Below, piece after piece: positions 9,891 through 20,180 of a DNA stretch of 64,000 nt; position 1 is the stretch's first letter; every line of letters starts with the position of its first letter. The notes beneath the pieces were generated by a model, which was not told the origin of the DNA, ran no database searches, and saw only the letters and a list, made by a program, of their open reading frames with translations. The translations under genes were made by a program, and so were the position numbers. Origin of the DNA: Nitzschia sp. pyKryTriq1 (Eukaryota > Bacillariophyta > Bacillariophyceae > Bacillariales > Bacillariaceae); contig OY101124.1 of assembly GCA_956465555.1 (NCBI GenBank), positions 248,001-312,000 of the forward strand. The letters are read 5' to 3'.

Positions 9891-12293
9891 ATGTCAGGCG
9901 GTGAAATTAGAGTGGTAGAAGGGCCTTCTTCTTCGGGTGGTGATAGACCGCGAAGTGGCAATGGAGGGGCAGAGGAGGCGTTACATGCTGAATATGTCAG
10001 TGAATCCGGTATTCGCGAGACAGATGAGGTGCTGATGCCGGAGGAGGACGTGGAGGAGTTTGACACGAGCGTCACGGATAGCGAGTTGCCCTGCTCCTCC
10101 GTGGCGATTTCTCAGCAAGAGGAGTACTGCCTTTCCTTACAGAAATCAGCATCATCAGCATCATCGCCGAGGAATAGAAGATCCCCGATGCGAGGAGTGC
10201 TTCGCGCGGTCTCGTCCCTAACCATCACGGATATTGAAGCCCTGGAGGTGGGCATCGCGAACTTGCGAGACGGCTATAGTAAGGAACCAATGAAAGTGAG
10301 GAGTAATGGGAAATATTCTCCCACCCCTATTTCTTGCGATCAATCTCCGACTGTTCCTTTGCGGTCCCCAGCGGATCATCACAACAGGCCATCCTTTCAG
10401 CATCCGAGGCGTGGAAACAGTAGAAGACGGAGGGCGGGTCCTCAATGCCCAGACTATCCCGGGGACGAAGTGGTTGATCAGCCAGCAGGAGTGCTACTAC
10501 CCACCCGACCTCCTTTCTTGCAAGAGGAGATGGACCGAAGCTGCTTCCATATGGACAACAGTACAAATATGAAGCGACGGAAGTCATTTGATCTCCTACC
10601 GAATGTTCCACGTAGAGTATCCTCGGATAAAGATCTTGTGGAGTTGGGCGAGGAATCCGATCCAGAAACACCGAATCATTGCCCAGCGGGCGGGACAGAC
10701 GATGATGCCGAAATTGAACGTTTTATCAATACGCTACACGAACACGTTCATATCGATAGTCCAGAGCCACCCACGCGGGATCCCCCTACTCGACATCGGA
10801 GCAAGTCTTTCGACCTCCTTCCGGGCATGCCTCGGCGAAACCCTGTAGCTGCTGCTGCTGCTGCTGAAGATGACATGATGATTGGAGACGACTTTTTCAT
10901 CGGTACACCCATTGACCGATTCAGCTCCGAACCCCATCCAGCTATCAATTTGCTGAAACGTCATCAATCACTGGATCAAATGTTGCCTCCGAGGGCCATA
11001 GTCGCAGTCAACCCAATCATCCCCCGGGGCGGGGACGACTGTCCCGATAGTCCACCGCCATCACGTGGTTGTCTGGGATCAGAGTCGTCCGAGCCGGAGT
11101 CTTCGCCCTTTCGAGTGAGAGAGTTCGTCGTATCCTTGGACTATCTTGAGGATCAAAAGAACCGAGGTGACGCGCCAAAGCGTAGACCAAGCATTGATGC
11201 CTTGCCTACCCCTCCAAGACGCTTTTCGGATGAAGTTGCAGGTCTCGATATTTATGATACAGACGATGATGAAGCTGCTCCCGACAATGTAAACCTTGGT
11301 GGCACCAACAACAACAACAACGGCTCTCGCAGGCCATCATTTGAAGATATTCCAGTCAAAAACAGACGCCCTAGTCATGAAGAAATGCTACTGGATGGCG
11401 TTGTAAATCTTGTGTACGACATTGACCATTCTCATCGAACACAAATCGTCGGCCGTTTTGATCACCATCGAGACAGTAGTGACGATGAGAAGCCCGAGAG
11501 ACGAAAGTCCTTTGATATTCTGCCATCTCTTCCCCGACGCCGTTTCGAATCCGAAAGTTCTTCCGACAGCGATATATCACCGATACCTCTCAAAACGGTA
11601 GACGGCAATCCATTTCCACGCCGCCCGGTGTCCGATGTGTTACCTAGCGCCCCTCGTCGCATTAATTCCGGAGTGACAGTAACGTCTCATTTATCGAAAT
11701 GTTCCTCTCACTCTTTAAATGAAATTGTTCGAGGCGAGACTAATCAATCCGATGAAGAGGAGGAGGAGGAGTACGAGTACGAAGTGTGTGTCAAGACTTC
11801 GGACCGATTACCATCGTTACCGATTCGAGAGTCCTCCCTACCATCGATCAACTTGGATAGTTTCTCCGCAAAGGAAAAGAAGGAAGACCTCAGCCAAGAC
11901 AGCTTGGATGTGGACTTAGAGGCTGATCTTGAAAGCTGTGATGGCGGAGATCTTGTTGGTGGCGATGCAACCACGAGCCAGTGCATCACACTTCCTTTGG
12001 ATCCCACGCCGACGGCAGCTAATAGCGAATCATCATCATCATCACCATCTGCTGCTGCTGCTGCTGCTGCTGCTGTGGAAGCAGAAGATAATTCCGAGTC
12101 CGCCGAAACGAGCGGCGGCGAAATACCCATTGCCGCCAACGACGACTACGACGGAACTGAGGAGGCGGCAGGCACAACGGAGGAAAGTCTACAATTAGTA
12201 GAGGAAGAAAACTCGCCCAAGCATCCCGTTCGACGGCGAAAAAAGAAGAAGTCCAGCTTGTTGGTTCGACTATTCGCAGCGAGAAGTAGTTAG
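9891..12293 (+). CDS. Disordered protein with repeated RRxSFDxLPxxPRR motifs
   Basis: An 800-residue protein with no recognised fold. It is low in hydrophobics and rich in Ser, Asp, Glu, Pro and Arg. Between residues about 227 and 640 a short motif recurs seven or eight times: KRRKSFDLLPNVPRR, HRSKSFDLLPGMPRR, KRHQSLDQMLPPR, KRRPSIDALPTPPRR, SRRPSFEDIPVKNRR, ERRKSFDILPSLPRR, PRRPVSDVLPSAPRR, and a weaker RLPSLPIRES. Each is a basic-x-Ser site suited to basophilic kinases or 14-3-3 binding, followed by a hydrophobic-Leu-Pro segment. Acidic linkers separate the motifs. The C-terminus has poly-Ala, an acidic stretch and a basic amphipathic tail (RRRKKKKSSLLVRLFAARSS) that could bind membrane or act as a nuclear signal. 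Single exon; the ATG at 9891 is the first in frame. It resembles in style, not clearly in sequence, the genes at 37733, 52785 and 56138. Inferred role: multivalent phospho-regulated scaffold. Confidence 0.75.
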   Translation: MSGGEIRVVEGPSSSGGDRPRSGNGGAEEALHAEYVSESGIRETDEVLMPEEDVEEFDTSVTDSELPCSSVAISQQEEYCLSLQKSASSASSPRNRRSPMRGVLRAVSSLTITDIEALEVGIANLRDGYSKEPMKVRSNGKYSPTPISCDQSPTVPLRSPADHHNRPSFQHPRRGNSRRRRAGPQCPDYPGDEVVDQPAGVLLPTRPPFLQEEMDRSCFHMDNSTNMKRRKSFDLLPNVPRRVSSDKDLVELGEESDPETPNHCPAGGTDDDAEIERFINTLHEHVHIDSPEPPTRDPPTRHRSKSFDLLPGMPRRNPVAAAAAAEDDMMIGDDFFIGTPIDRFSSEPHPAINLLKRHQSLDQMLPPRAIVAVNPIIPRGGDDCPDSPPPSRGCLGSESSEPESSPFRVREFVVSLDYLEDQKNRGDAPKRRPSIDALPTPPRRFSDEVAGLDIYDTDDDEAAPDNVNLGGTNNNNNGSRRPSFEDIPVKNRRPSHEEMLLDGVVNLVYDIDHSHRTQIVGRFDHHRDSSDDEKPERRKSFDILPSLPRRRFESESSSDSDISPIPLKTVDGNPFPRRPVSDVLPSAPRRINSGVTVTSHLSKCSSHSLNEIVRGETNQSDEEEEEEYEYEVCVKTSDRLPSLPIRESSLPSINLDSFSAKEKKEDLSQDSLDVDLEADLESCDGGDLVGGDATTSQCITLPLDPTPTAANSESSSSSPSAAAAAAAAVEAEDNSESAETSGGEIPIAANDDYDGTEEAAGTTEESLQLVEEENSPKHPVRRRKKKKSSLLVRLFAARSS

Positions 12294-12770
12294 TTGGTTG
12301 GTTTTGGTTGGTTGGTTGGTTGTTAAGTTATGGATGAAACAAGTACCAAGAAGTCCAATGGAAAAACGATAAAACTACTAAGCAAGCAAAATCACCAAGA
12401 CACACATCCCCATGATAAATAGAGCAGCGTTGGCGTTGTTCTTGTTGCTTGTTTCACCCATTAGCCAGCTACTCGTAACTACTCTACTTCTATCAAATCC
12501 GTACCAGTACAGTACGAATGTGTAGACGAATGAATCACCATCCCATCATGGCTAGCCTTTTCTTGCTTTGTCTCGTCGTTCAGTAGTTAGCTTTTGGTTG
12601 CACCATCAGGTTCTCCACATTAGTCGATTGCTCTTCTATCAGTAGAAGAATGTGACGTAAAGTAGTATTGGTGGAATCAATCGTCTATAAAATCATACAT
12701 ATCTATAGAATAATAATGAATGAATTAGCAATGCAGTAGTTGTTGTCGTGGCTGTTGGCTAGACAACTCT
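12294..12770. other. Convergent 3' spacer
   Basis: No gene seen. GGTT-rich tract at 12294-12325, A/T-rich remainder; expected to hold the two 3' ends. Confidence 0.6.
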
Positions 12771-14210
12771 TTAGACTCCGACAAAGAATCGAGCCATGCC
12801 CAATCCACCGACGGCCAACCAAGTCCACAAGATACCTGCCAACAAAAGAGGATTACTGCCCAATCGACGAATGGCTTTAAAGTCCGAATCAATCCCCAAG
12901 GCCGCCATGGCGCACAGCAAGGAGAATGCCGATGTTTTGCTGGCCAACTTGACCAGGGCGGTAGGAAAGCTCACTACCGAGTTCATGGCCGAGACAGCGA
13001 CAAAGCCAAAGGCGAACCAGGGTAAGACGAGCTTGCACTTATTGGCTGGGACGCCATTTTGGGCAGCCTCTTGGAAGCACTTTCGGTTCTGCATCCAGCT
13101 CAACGTCGTCAAGACGGGAGCCAGAAGCAAGACCCGTGCGAGCTTGGTGACGACGGCCGTAAAGGCAACATCGCCTCCCATGGCGTTTCCAGCAGCCACA
13201 ACGCCTGCAATCTCATGAATGGTCGAACCAGTGTAAATGCCCATGAGTTTGGGCGATGCGGCCAAAAAGGGGACGAGCTTGTACAAAAATGGATACAAGA
13301 ACATGGAAAGAGTTCCTCCCAAGACCACGGTACCGACGGCGGCCGAGACTTCATGAGACTCTCCTCCGACCACGGGTTGGGTTGCAAGGACCGCCGAGCA
13401 CCCACAAATGGCAGCGCCACTCGCAATCAAAGTGGAGGTGGATCGATCCAAGCCCAGCCACTTGGTGCCTAGGCCGATTCCTAGAGCCAAGGTGGAGCAT
13501 ACCATGACGACGTCAGTGGCCAATCCTGCCAAACCGATACCGGCAATTTGTTGAAGGGTGATCTTGAATCCGTAAAGGATGATCCCCAATCGCAAGAGGC
13601 GGCCCTTGGAGAACTTGATTCCAGTAGCCAGGGACTTTTTAGCCTCGGGGTTCTGCAAGAGATTCCCGTAGGCCATGCCCAAGATGGTCGCCCATAACAA
13701 GGGCGACACGTGAGTGCCGAGAGCGGACTTTCCCAACCCTGCGGAAAGATGGGCCAGAGCCACACTGATGAGCACTCCTGGAGCACGTGCCGAGCAGAAA
13801 TCGACCAGTTTGGACCCCACTGGAGTAGTATGACGAGCGGGTGCCACGTCCGCCAACATGCCGCCTCGTTGGAGTGTCGAGACACCCAGCACAGAGGCCG
13901 TCGTCTCTTGCTGCTGCTTGTTGTTGTGCTTGGTGTTGGACGTCTCGCCGTTGGGGAACAACGTCAATCGAGAGATCGACGACGAGGAAGTAGCAAATGT
14001 CTTCTTTGCCACTGGGCTAGAACCCGAAAAAGCGCCAGCAGTGGAAGAAATGAGTAGGGTCAGCAAAACCATAAACGGCAACTTTTGGCGTCTGTTGCTA
14101 CTACTGCTGGGAGGGGTAGTAGCCGTCATCATCACCATCATCGTGCTGGGAGAGGAACACCGGTAGTTGCGTTTAAACGCGAGATCGCGTGGGTTGGAAT
14201 TACAATTCAT
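12771..14210 (-). CDS. YeiH/UPF0324 family transporter, plastid-targeted
   Basis: A 479-residue membrane protein of the bacterial YeiH (UPF0324, putative sulfate exporter) family. The N-terminus has a basic stretch RRQKLPF, a hydrophobic core MVLLTLLISSTAGAF and then SGSS: a signal peptide with the A-F plastid motif. The membrane domain shows about ten helices with strong family hallmarks: GAAICGCSAVLATQPVVGG, VGTVVLGGTLSMFLYPFLY and GIYTGSTIHEIAGVVAAG. Length after removing the targeting region is normal for the family. ATG at 14210 (MNCNSNPRDL) is taken; ATGs near 14140 (MMVMMTATT) are possible and would still keep the signal peptide. The open frame upstream of 14210 reads as leader. Substrate is inferred: the family is linked to sulfate, sulfite or organosulfonate efflux, so a plastid inner-envelope anion exporter is plausible but untested. 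The gene is probably of bacterial origin. Confidence 0.82.
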   Translation of the reverse strand: MNCNSNPRDLAFKRNYRCSSPSTMMVMMTATTPPSSSSNRRQKLPFMVLLTLLISSTAGAFSGSSPVAKKTFATSSSSISRLTLFPNGETSNTKHNNKQQQETTASVLGVSTLQRGGMLADVAPARHTTPVGSKLVDFCSARAPGVLISVALAHLSAGLGKSALGTHVSPLLWATILGMAYGNLLQNPEAKKSLATGIKFSKGRLLRLGIILYGFKITLQQIAGIGLAGLATDVVMVCSTLALGIGLGTKWLGLDRSTSTLIASGAAICGCSAVLATQPVVGGESHEVSAAVGTVVLGGTLSMFLYPFLYKLVPFLAASPKLMGIYTGSTIHEIAGVVAAGNAMGGDVAFTAVVTKLARVLLLAPVLTTLSWMQNRKCFQEAAQNGVPANKCKLVLPWFAFGFVAVSAMNSVVSFPTALVKLASKTSAFSLLCAMAALGIDSDFKAIRRLGSNPLLLAGILWTWLAVGGLGMARFFVGV

Positions 14211-15173
14211 GGTGAATTGTAATACAACTATAATAACAACAATCGTACTCGGAAGAAGAGAAACGAAAAAGAAGTTTTGTTTGAAGTATAATTGTGTCTT
14301 GTTGAATGAGTTGGGTTCTACCGATCGCAAAAAAGAAAAAAGAGTTTCAAAGTTCGTACGAATTTGTGTGGAGCTGGGGACTCCCATCGCCCATCGGCAC
14401 AGACAACCACATGGATGATGTGTGATGTCAAACGCTATGTATGGCTCGATCCACAAGAACTGATAACTGATGGCATTTTCACTGAGTTTTCGTCTACTGT
14501 ACTGGAGTGTAAGAGGTCGTATCGAAACCTCGCCTAAAATAGGAAGAGAGGACCCGGAGACTAGCCGTTTCGCCTGTAAAAAAAGAACGAAGATTCAAAT
14601 CTGCAGTTTCGTTGTGGGAGCTCACAACCTTCTGACATGCTGACGAACACGAACACAGACACAGACACACTTAACGGCCTGGGAGGCGGTTGAAGTACTG
14701 TACCGGTACTGTACACGTGGAGACCAAGAGAACAGGGAAATTTCTTTTTATTATGGACCTCTGGGCCAGCGGGCGCGCTTTGGTGGTCAAACTTCCGGCG
14801 GTAGCGAGGCGGCGGCGGCCGCACTCGCCAAAAGATCGAAAAAGTCGAAGTAGTCGAGCCAGGTACGTACGTGCGGGACTGACAAGACTCGTGAGCCAGT
14901 TGGCATAATGGCACATGGCACACCTCGACGAAAATAAGCCCGAGCAGTCATTCTCGTGGTAACGTACGCGCCTGCGGGCCTGATTTTCTTGGCGCGAAAA
15001 GAAGATGATGATAATGATGAGGTCATTCATCATCTTCTATCATCTTCGTCAAGGCTTTTGCCGTTTTACTTTCATTTGTTGCACATTCTAGCGAGGCTAG
15101 ACTACCGGTAGTAGACTTGCGGCCGTCTCTCTGCACATACTTTTCTACCACTACCAACACCAGCATTATCATC
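14211..15173. other. Divergent promoter interval
   Basis: Lies between the YeiH gene (-) and the calpain gene (+). No gene seen. TACCGGTA occurs at 14701 and 15103, the second about 70 bp before the calpain start. Confidence 0.55.
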
Positions 15174-18100
15174 ATGAGCTCGTCTAAAAAGCCGTCCATG
15201 TCGATGGGCCTTGCGGCATTTAAATTCAAGATGCAAACTCGCATCACGGGCTTGGAACGACAAAAGAAACAACGAAAGGAGGAATTTGGAGTCGAGTACC
15301 TGCAATTATTGACAAGCAATACAAACAAAAAATATGCTGCCAAGGTGTGTTTACAAAAGGCGGTTCAAGATATGAATGAGATTAATCAAGAAATTGAGAG
15401 GTGTTATGATGAAATGGAAAATCGGGAACGAGGCGAAATGGACGAAAAGATTCAACGACGAGAAAATCATCACAATCAAGAATCATCACCGAATGAGAGA
15501 AGAGGCAGAGATGATAATAATATATCCGTGAGCGATCGAAGCGATGGTGCTTCTTCCAGTCAGGGTGGACGAGGGCGTGGTCAGGGTAGAGGAGGAAGAC
15601 ACGATCCAATGTCATTTAGCGATCGAAGCGATGGTGCTTCTTCCAGTCAGGGTGGACGAGGGCGTGGTCAGGGCAGAGGAGGAAGATACGATCCAATGTC
15701 TGTTAGCGATCGAAGCGATGGTGCTTCTTCCAGTCAGGGTGGACGAGGGCGTGGTCAGGGTAGAGGAGGAAGACACGATCCAATGTCATTTAGCGATCGA
15801 AGCGATGGTGCTTCTTCCAGTCAGGGTGGACGAGGGCGTGGTCAGGGCAGAGGAGGAAGATACGATCCGATGTCTGTTAGCGATCGAAGCGATGGTGCTT
15901 CCTCCAGTCAGGGTGGACGAGGGCGTGGTCGGGCTAGAGGAAGAGGTCGCGGTGCACCTGGTCGAGGAGGAGGAGGTCGTGGAGGTCCAGTAGGGAGGGG
16001 TCGAGGAGGACCACAAGGCCGTGGTCGAGGTAGAGGCATGGGTCGAGGCCGTGGTCGTGGTGCTGGCCACATTCCGCCGATGAGCCCAGGCGTTGTGCCA
16101 CTCGATCCAGAACGACGGCTTCCAAAACGTGTCGACCACCGAGAAGCCTTTCAGCAGCGCCACTCTCCAGAGGGCAAGCGGTCTCGACTGAGTGCTGTGA
16201 ATCTAGCTTTGGCACCGGAGGCATTCAAGCCAGGCCATAATATTGAGAAATGGACGCACTCGGAGTGGAAATTTCGAGAATATAAAACCAAAGGAGGGTG
16301 GACCCAAACGACGGAAGGACTAGTCGAGAAGTTTACACAAAAATCGATCAAACGGGGAATTGAAAAATTTAAGAAGCACCCTCAGCTATTTATTGCGATG
16401 ATGTATCCTACGCCAATGCTCGAATGGCCTGAAAATGAACAAGAGTATACGCTCATTTACCGCGATGGAACAACTGGGCTCTGTCCCAAGGGTGTCACCT
16501 CAAGAGGCCAAGTCGCGTTTCTGATGCACGAATATCAACCACTACCATCCTTGCCCAAAGACGAATTGCCCAAGAAAAATCGAGATGAGTATACGGACCA
16601 GATGACGTATCGAAATCAGAAGCTAGTCACTAAAAAATTGCCGGCATATCTTCCTGGTCGAGGTACCGGTCTCCTCGATGACCCTCGCATCAAGATTATC
16701 GGCGACATCGATCCCTCCGATATTGCCCAAGGGCAAGTAGGCGACTGTTGGCTTCTTTCCGGTATTGCTTCTCTGGCCGAATTCAATGGAGCCATCAATC
16801 GCCTCTTCCGAAAGACAGAGAATCTGGATCAAATGCCCTTTGCCGATGGAAGACCGAACATGTACACTGTTACCTTGTGGGATTTAACCACATGGGAAGA
16901 AGTGGATATTGTGGTGGACGAGCGCTTGCCGGCTCGAAAGGACATCAAAGGAGCGTTGTTTGGCGCAAAAGCCACGGAAGATGGAGAATTATGGCTCTGC
17001 TATCTAGAAAAGGCGATTGCTGCTCACTGTGGGGGTTGGGACAAGATTGACGGGGGTCAATGCACTCATGCGTAAGAAGTCTTTCCCTCTACTATGTTCT
17101 ATCATTGTTCTGTTTTTCTTTTGTCGTTTCTGACCTTTTCTTCTTCTTCTTCTTCTTCTTCTTCTTCTTTGTCGCTCAAATTGCTGTGTTCTCTGACAAA
17201 AACAGATGGTCGTTGTTGACGGGATGCAAGGACCAATACATTATTCAACGAGTTCCCGAAAACCCCGAAAAAGGTCCTTTTGGAATGTGGGCCAAGTACG
17301 ATCCGGAGGCAGAAGAATGGGCCCCTCATGCAAATTCTCCCTCAGAAGGACACTTGGGAGTCTGGCGGGTTCCCTGGCCGGAGCTGGGAGGTGGCGGAGT
17401 CGACGATCTGGACGAAAATGCTCTTTTCTTACGACTGTGTGCTTGGAGTGACCAAAATTACTTGATTGGAGCATCCAGTAAGGGCGATTCCGACCGCAAC
17501 AGTACCAACGGAGTTGTCGACAATCATGCCTACTCTGTCATCGACTGCCGCAACGATGTTGCAGGAACAGGGTATGATATGATCCAAGTCCGCAATCCTT
17601 GGGGCTACGGGGGCATCGAGAATGGCCAATTTGCTCGCAAAGGCAAAGGCTGGAAGGATCATCCCGAAATCCAAAAGGCTCTTCAATATAAGGAGTTGGA
17701 GGAAGACGATGGTGTATTTTGGGTGACAAAAGAAGAGTTTTTTAAACATTACCACGCCATTTACGTCGGTGCTATGAACATGAAGACGTTCTTGGGAATC
17801 GAAGAATATGATGAGATTGCGACAGCAGTGAACAAACATGCTCCAGTAGTTGACCCCACCGGTGGCCTACCAAGTGCTCCTCTGTTTGACGAAGAATTAT
17901 CGGATGAGGAGAATAATGAAAAGTCGTCCGTCCGCGAGGAAGAACGGGTGACAGCACCCGAAAGCCCAAAGAGTGGCACTGAAGACGAACATGATGGTAT
18001 AGTTGAGACGAAAAGTGAAGACTCAGAAAAGGAGGATGACGATCCCCCCGATTTGGACGAAAATCAAATGGAAGACTCGGATCACGAGGAGGATCCCGTT

Positions 18101-18571
18101 ATGGATGAAAACCAAAGTGAAACCACTGTGGAGATGGACCCCGTTGTCGATGAAAACAAAAAAATAGCCTCCAAAGAGATGGACCCCGTTATTGTGGACC
18201 AAGACGGAAGTGAAGACTCGGAAAAGGGGGAGGAAGAAAACCACAGTGAAGACTCGGAACACGACGATGATGAGGAGGATCCGGTTGTGGACGAACATGA
18301 AAGTGCAGCCTCAGAAGAGGACGACCCCGTCGTTGCGGACGAAAATGAAAGTCAAAGTGATGAAGGAGAAGAAGGGTCGGAAGAAGTAGATGATGATTCG
18401 GCAGCAGGCGAGGACGAGAATTTAAGTGAAGGGTCGGCGGAAGAGGAAGCCTCCGTAGCATCCGACGAAAACCACAGTCAAAACTCGGACGAAGTGCAAA
18501 GTGAAGACGACGCTGAAGAGGAAGAGGAGGATCCCGAAGCAGATGACGAAACCAACAGCAAATCTTCGTAA
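15174..18571 (+). CDS. Calpain-like cysteine protease with RGG-rich N-terminus and acidic tail
   Basis: Predicted intracellular cysteine endopeptidase, 1087 residues. Exons are 15174-17071 and 17206-18571; the 134-nt intron has a TTC-rich tract and the join reads CTHA-WSLLTG, an intact calpain sequence. The catalytic triad is complete: Cys525 in GQVGDCWLLS, His740 in VVDNHAYSV, Asn763 in QVRNPWG. Residues about 1-115 form a basic helical region. Residues about 119-300 contain five copies of a 29-residue RGG repeat and then a long RG/RGG tract, the type that binds RNA and promotes condensates. After the protease core (about 490-820) comes a 250-residue acidic tail with repeats such as DPVVDEN and DPVVADENES. 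No C2-like or EF-hand domain is visible, so calcium control, if any, is unusual. ATG at 15174 is used because the longer frame begins with TTG. Confidence 0.85.
15531..15945 (+). repeat. 87-bp in-frame tandem repeat (five copies)
   Basis: Copies start at 15531, 15618, 15705, 15792 and 15879; the fifth diverges after about 60 bp. Each encodes SDRSDGASSSQGGRGRGQ and then a GRGGR-DPMS segment. Copies alternate H/F and Y/V variants, so the array grew by duplication of a 174-bp pair. Confidence 0.95.
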
Positions 18572-18613
18572 AAAAACTAGGAGTATTAGTAGTAGTTTTT
18601 CTACTGTCAATTA

Positions 18614-19270
18614 TTACCCTGACGATACGTCAACATCCAGGCCCATCTTTCGACGATTTAGCTCATGAGGCGTCAATTTTTCTTCTTCGTCTTCGTGCTC
18701 AGCATTCATATTATTATCGCCATCATCGTCTTCTTCTCCGTCAAATTCATGATCCAAGGCATGCGAGAACAACAAGGCTTCCTGCTCTTCGGTCGTCAAA
18801 AGATCCATTCCTGATTGAAGACAATCCACCAGAACATCGACATCAATGGTGGTCGTTCCTCCCTCTTCGGCTGATGCTGATGCATGAGTACTATTATTTC
18901 GCATATTTTCGAGTGTGTCCGCAAAGGCATCGGTAATCATGTCCATGTACAAGGCGCGGCAGCGTTCTGGATCGAGTACTACTGCTGGGCTCTTCTTCTC
19001 GTCACCAGCAGAATTTTCTTGTTGTCTTTCTTCTTCTTCTTCTTGTTGTTTTTCCAGATCCTTCCAGGCCTCCAAGAGATCATCACGTGCCGCCTTGAGT
19101 TTTTGAAAGATTTGGGCGGGATGCTTCCATGGATTATCATCGGCGGTAGAATACGGATCATCGACCGTGGCAAATGTCTGGACTAATTCCGTGGCGTGGA
19201 CGGCTGCTTCATCCAAGCGTCGACGACGAAGACGACGATGGGCGTCGGCGGCGGACGATGTCGATGACAT
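18614..19270 (-). CDS. Hypothetical acidic helical protein
   Basis: I do not recognise this 218-residue protein. It is probably soluble: no signal peptide or membrane segment. After an Arg-rich start (RRLRRRRLDEAA) come helical segments (HPAQIFQKLKAARDDLLEAW), a Glu/Gln-rich coil, and a helical region CRALYMDMITDAFADTLENM. After a short Ser/Ala/Thr linker come VDCLQSGMDLLTTEEQEALL and an acidic stretch. The C-terminus, LTPHELNRRKMGLDVDV, looks conserved in character. It lies tail to tail with the calpain gene, only 42 bp apart. ATG at 19270 is the first in frame. Confidence 0.65.
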   Translation of the reverse strand: MSSTSSAADAHRRLRRRRLDEAAVHATELVQTFATVDDPYSTADDNPWKHPAQIFQKLKAARDDLLEAWKDLEKQQEEEEERQQENSAGDEKKSPAVVLDPERCRALYMDMITDAFADTLENMRNNSTHASASAEEGGTTTIDVDVLVDCLQSGMDLLTTEEQEALLFSHALDHEFDGEEDDDGDNNMNAEHEDEEEKLTPHELNRRKMGLDVDVSSG

Positions 19271-20180
19271 TTTAGATTAGACAGCAGCAGCGAGATGGCG
19301 TGCGTTTGCTTGGGTGGAGATTTCACGTGCTTTTAAATGAGAAGACGGGCGGGGGTGCTATACTGTACCGGTAATATCAATGCGATTGATGATAGATCCA
19401 AATAAACTGCTCAAGAAAGAACACAACACTCAACAACAACACTACTTTTGAGTTCGTGATTGTTCGTTCATTCGCGTGATCTATTTTTTTTTGGTGGGTG
19501 GTTCGCGTTCATCCATTTTCTATTTTCCTCCCGCCCGATTGACACGTCACCAACCTGACGATGGACGGACAGAACGAATCTAGAGCGTCCGTCTTTGTCC
19601 GTTTTCAGCCGTTTCTCAGACAATTCACTCTCGGACGATCGCGATATGATGCGTGGAAGATCCTCTATAGTATTTTTTATCACGCACCTCTCGCACGCAT
19701 CATTCTGACACGACGCATCTCACATTATTTTCTTTTCGATCTTCCTTGACATTATTTGACATTGTCATTGGAATTAGTCATCTCGTTTCCTTTATTTGAT
19801 TGCAAATAATAAGATGTATTCAGTCAGAGTCAGTCGTAGTCGTGTCATTATTATTAGTATTTTGTCATGGCGCAACTCGCCAGAAATTTGTGCTCATGGT
19901 GCACCTTGCGTGTCTCAGCACATGGTGAAACAAGGTACTGACAGGAATGGCATCGGTGCGCACTCGTTCCAAACGGTCCATTCTTCCATACAAGCGTACC
20001 TATAATATCGTAGAAGCTTATCTTTTTCAAAGGAAGAAACAAAAAGCTTCCGATGCGTTGAGCGGAGCGTCCATCCATCCATTAACACACAAATTCGTTC
20101 ATTCACTCTCCTTGTTGTTGTAGTCAATCATTTTTTCCAGCAAGAACAACTGAACATACTACACTAATATTAGCAAGACG
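19271..20180. other. Divergent promoter interval
   Basis: No gene seen. TACCGGTA at 19366, about 100 bp upstream of the minus-strand gene. Confidence 0.55.

Noticed and set aside
15544-15993. 149-residue repetitive ORF overlapping the calpain gene in another frame
   Set aside because: It only reads the 87-bp tandem repeat in a second frame; the RGG frame continues into the protease.
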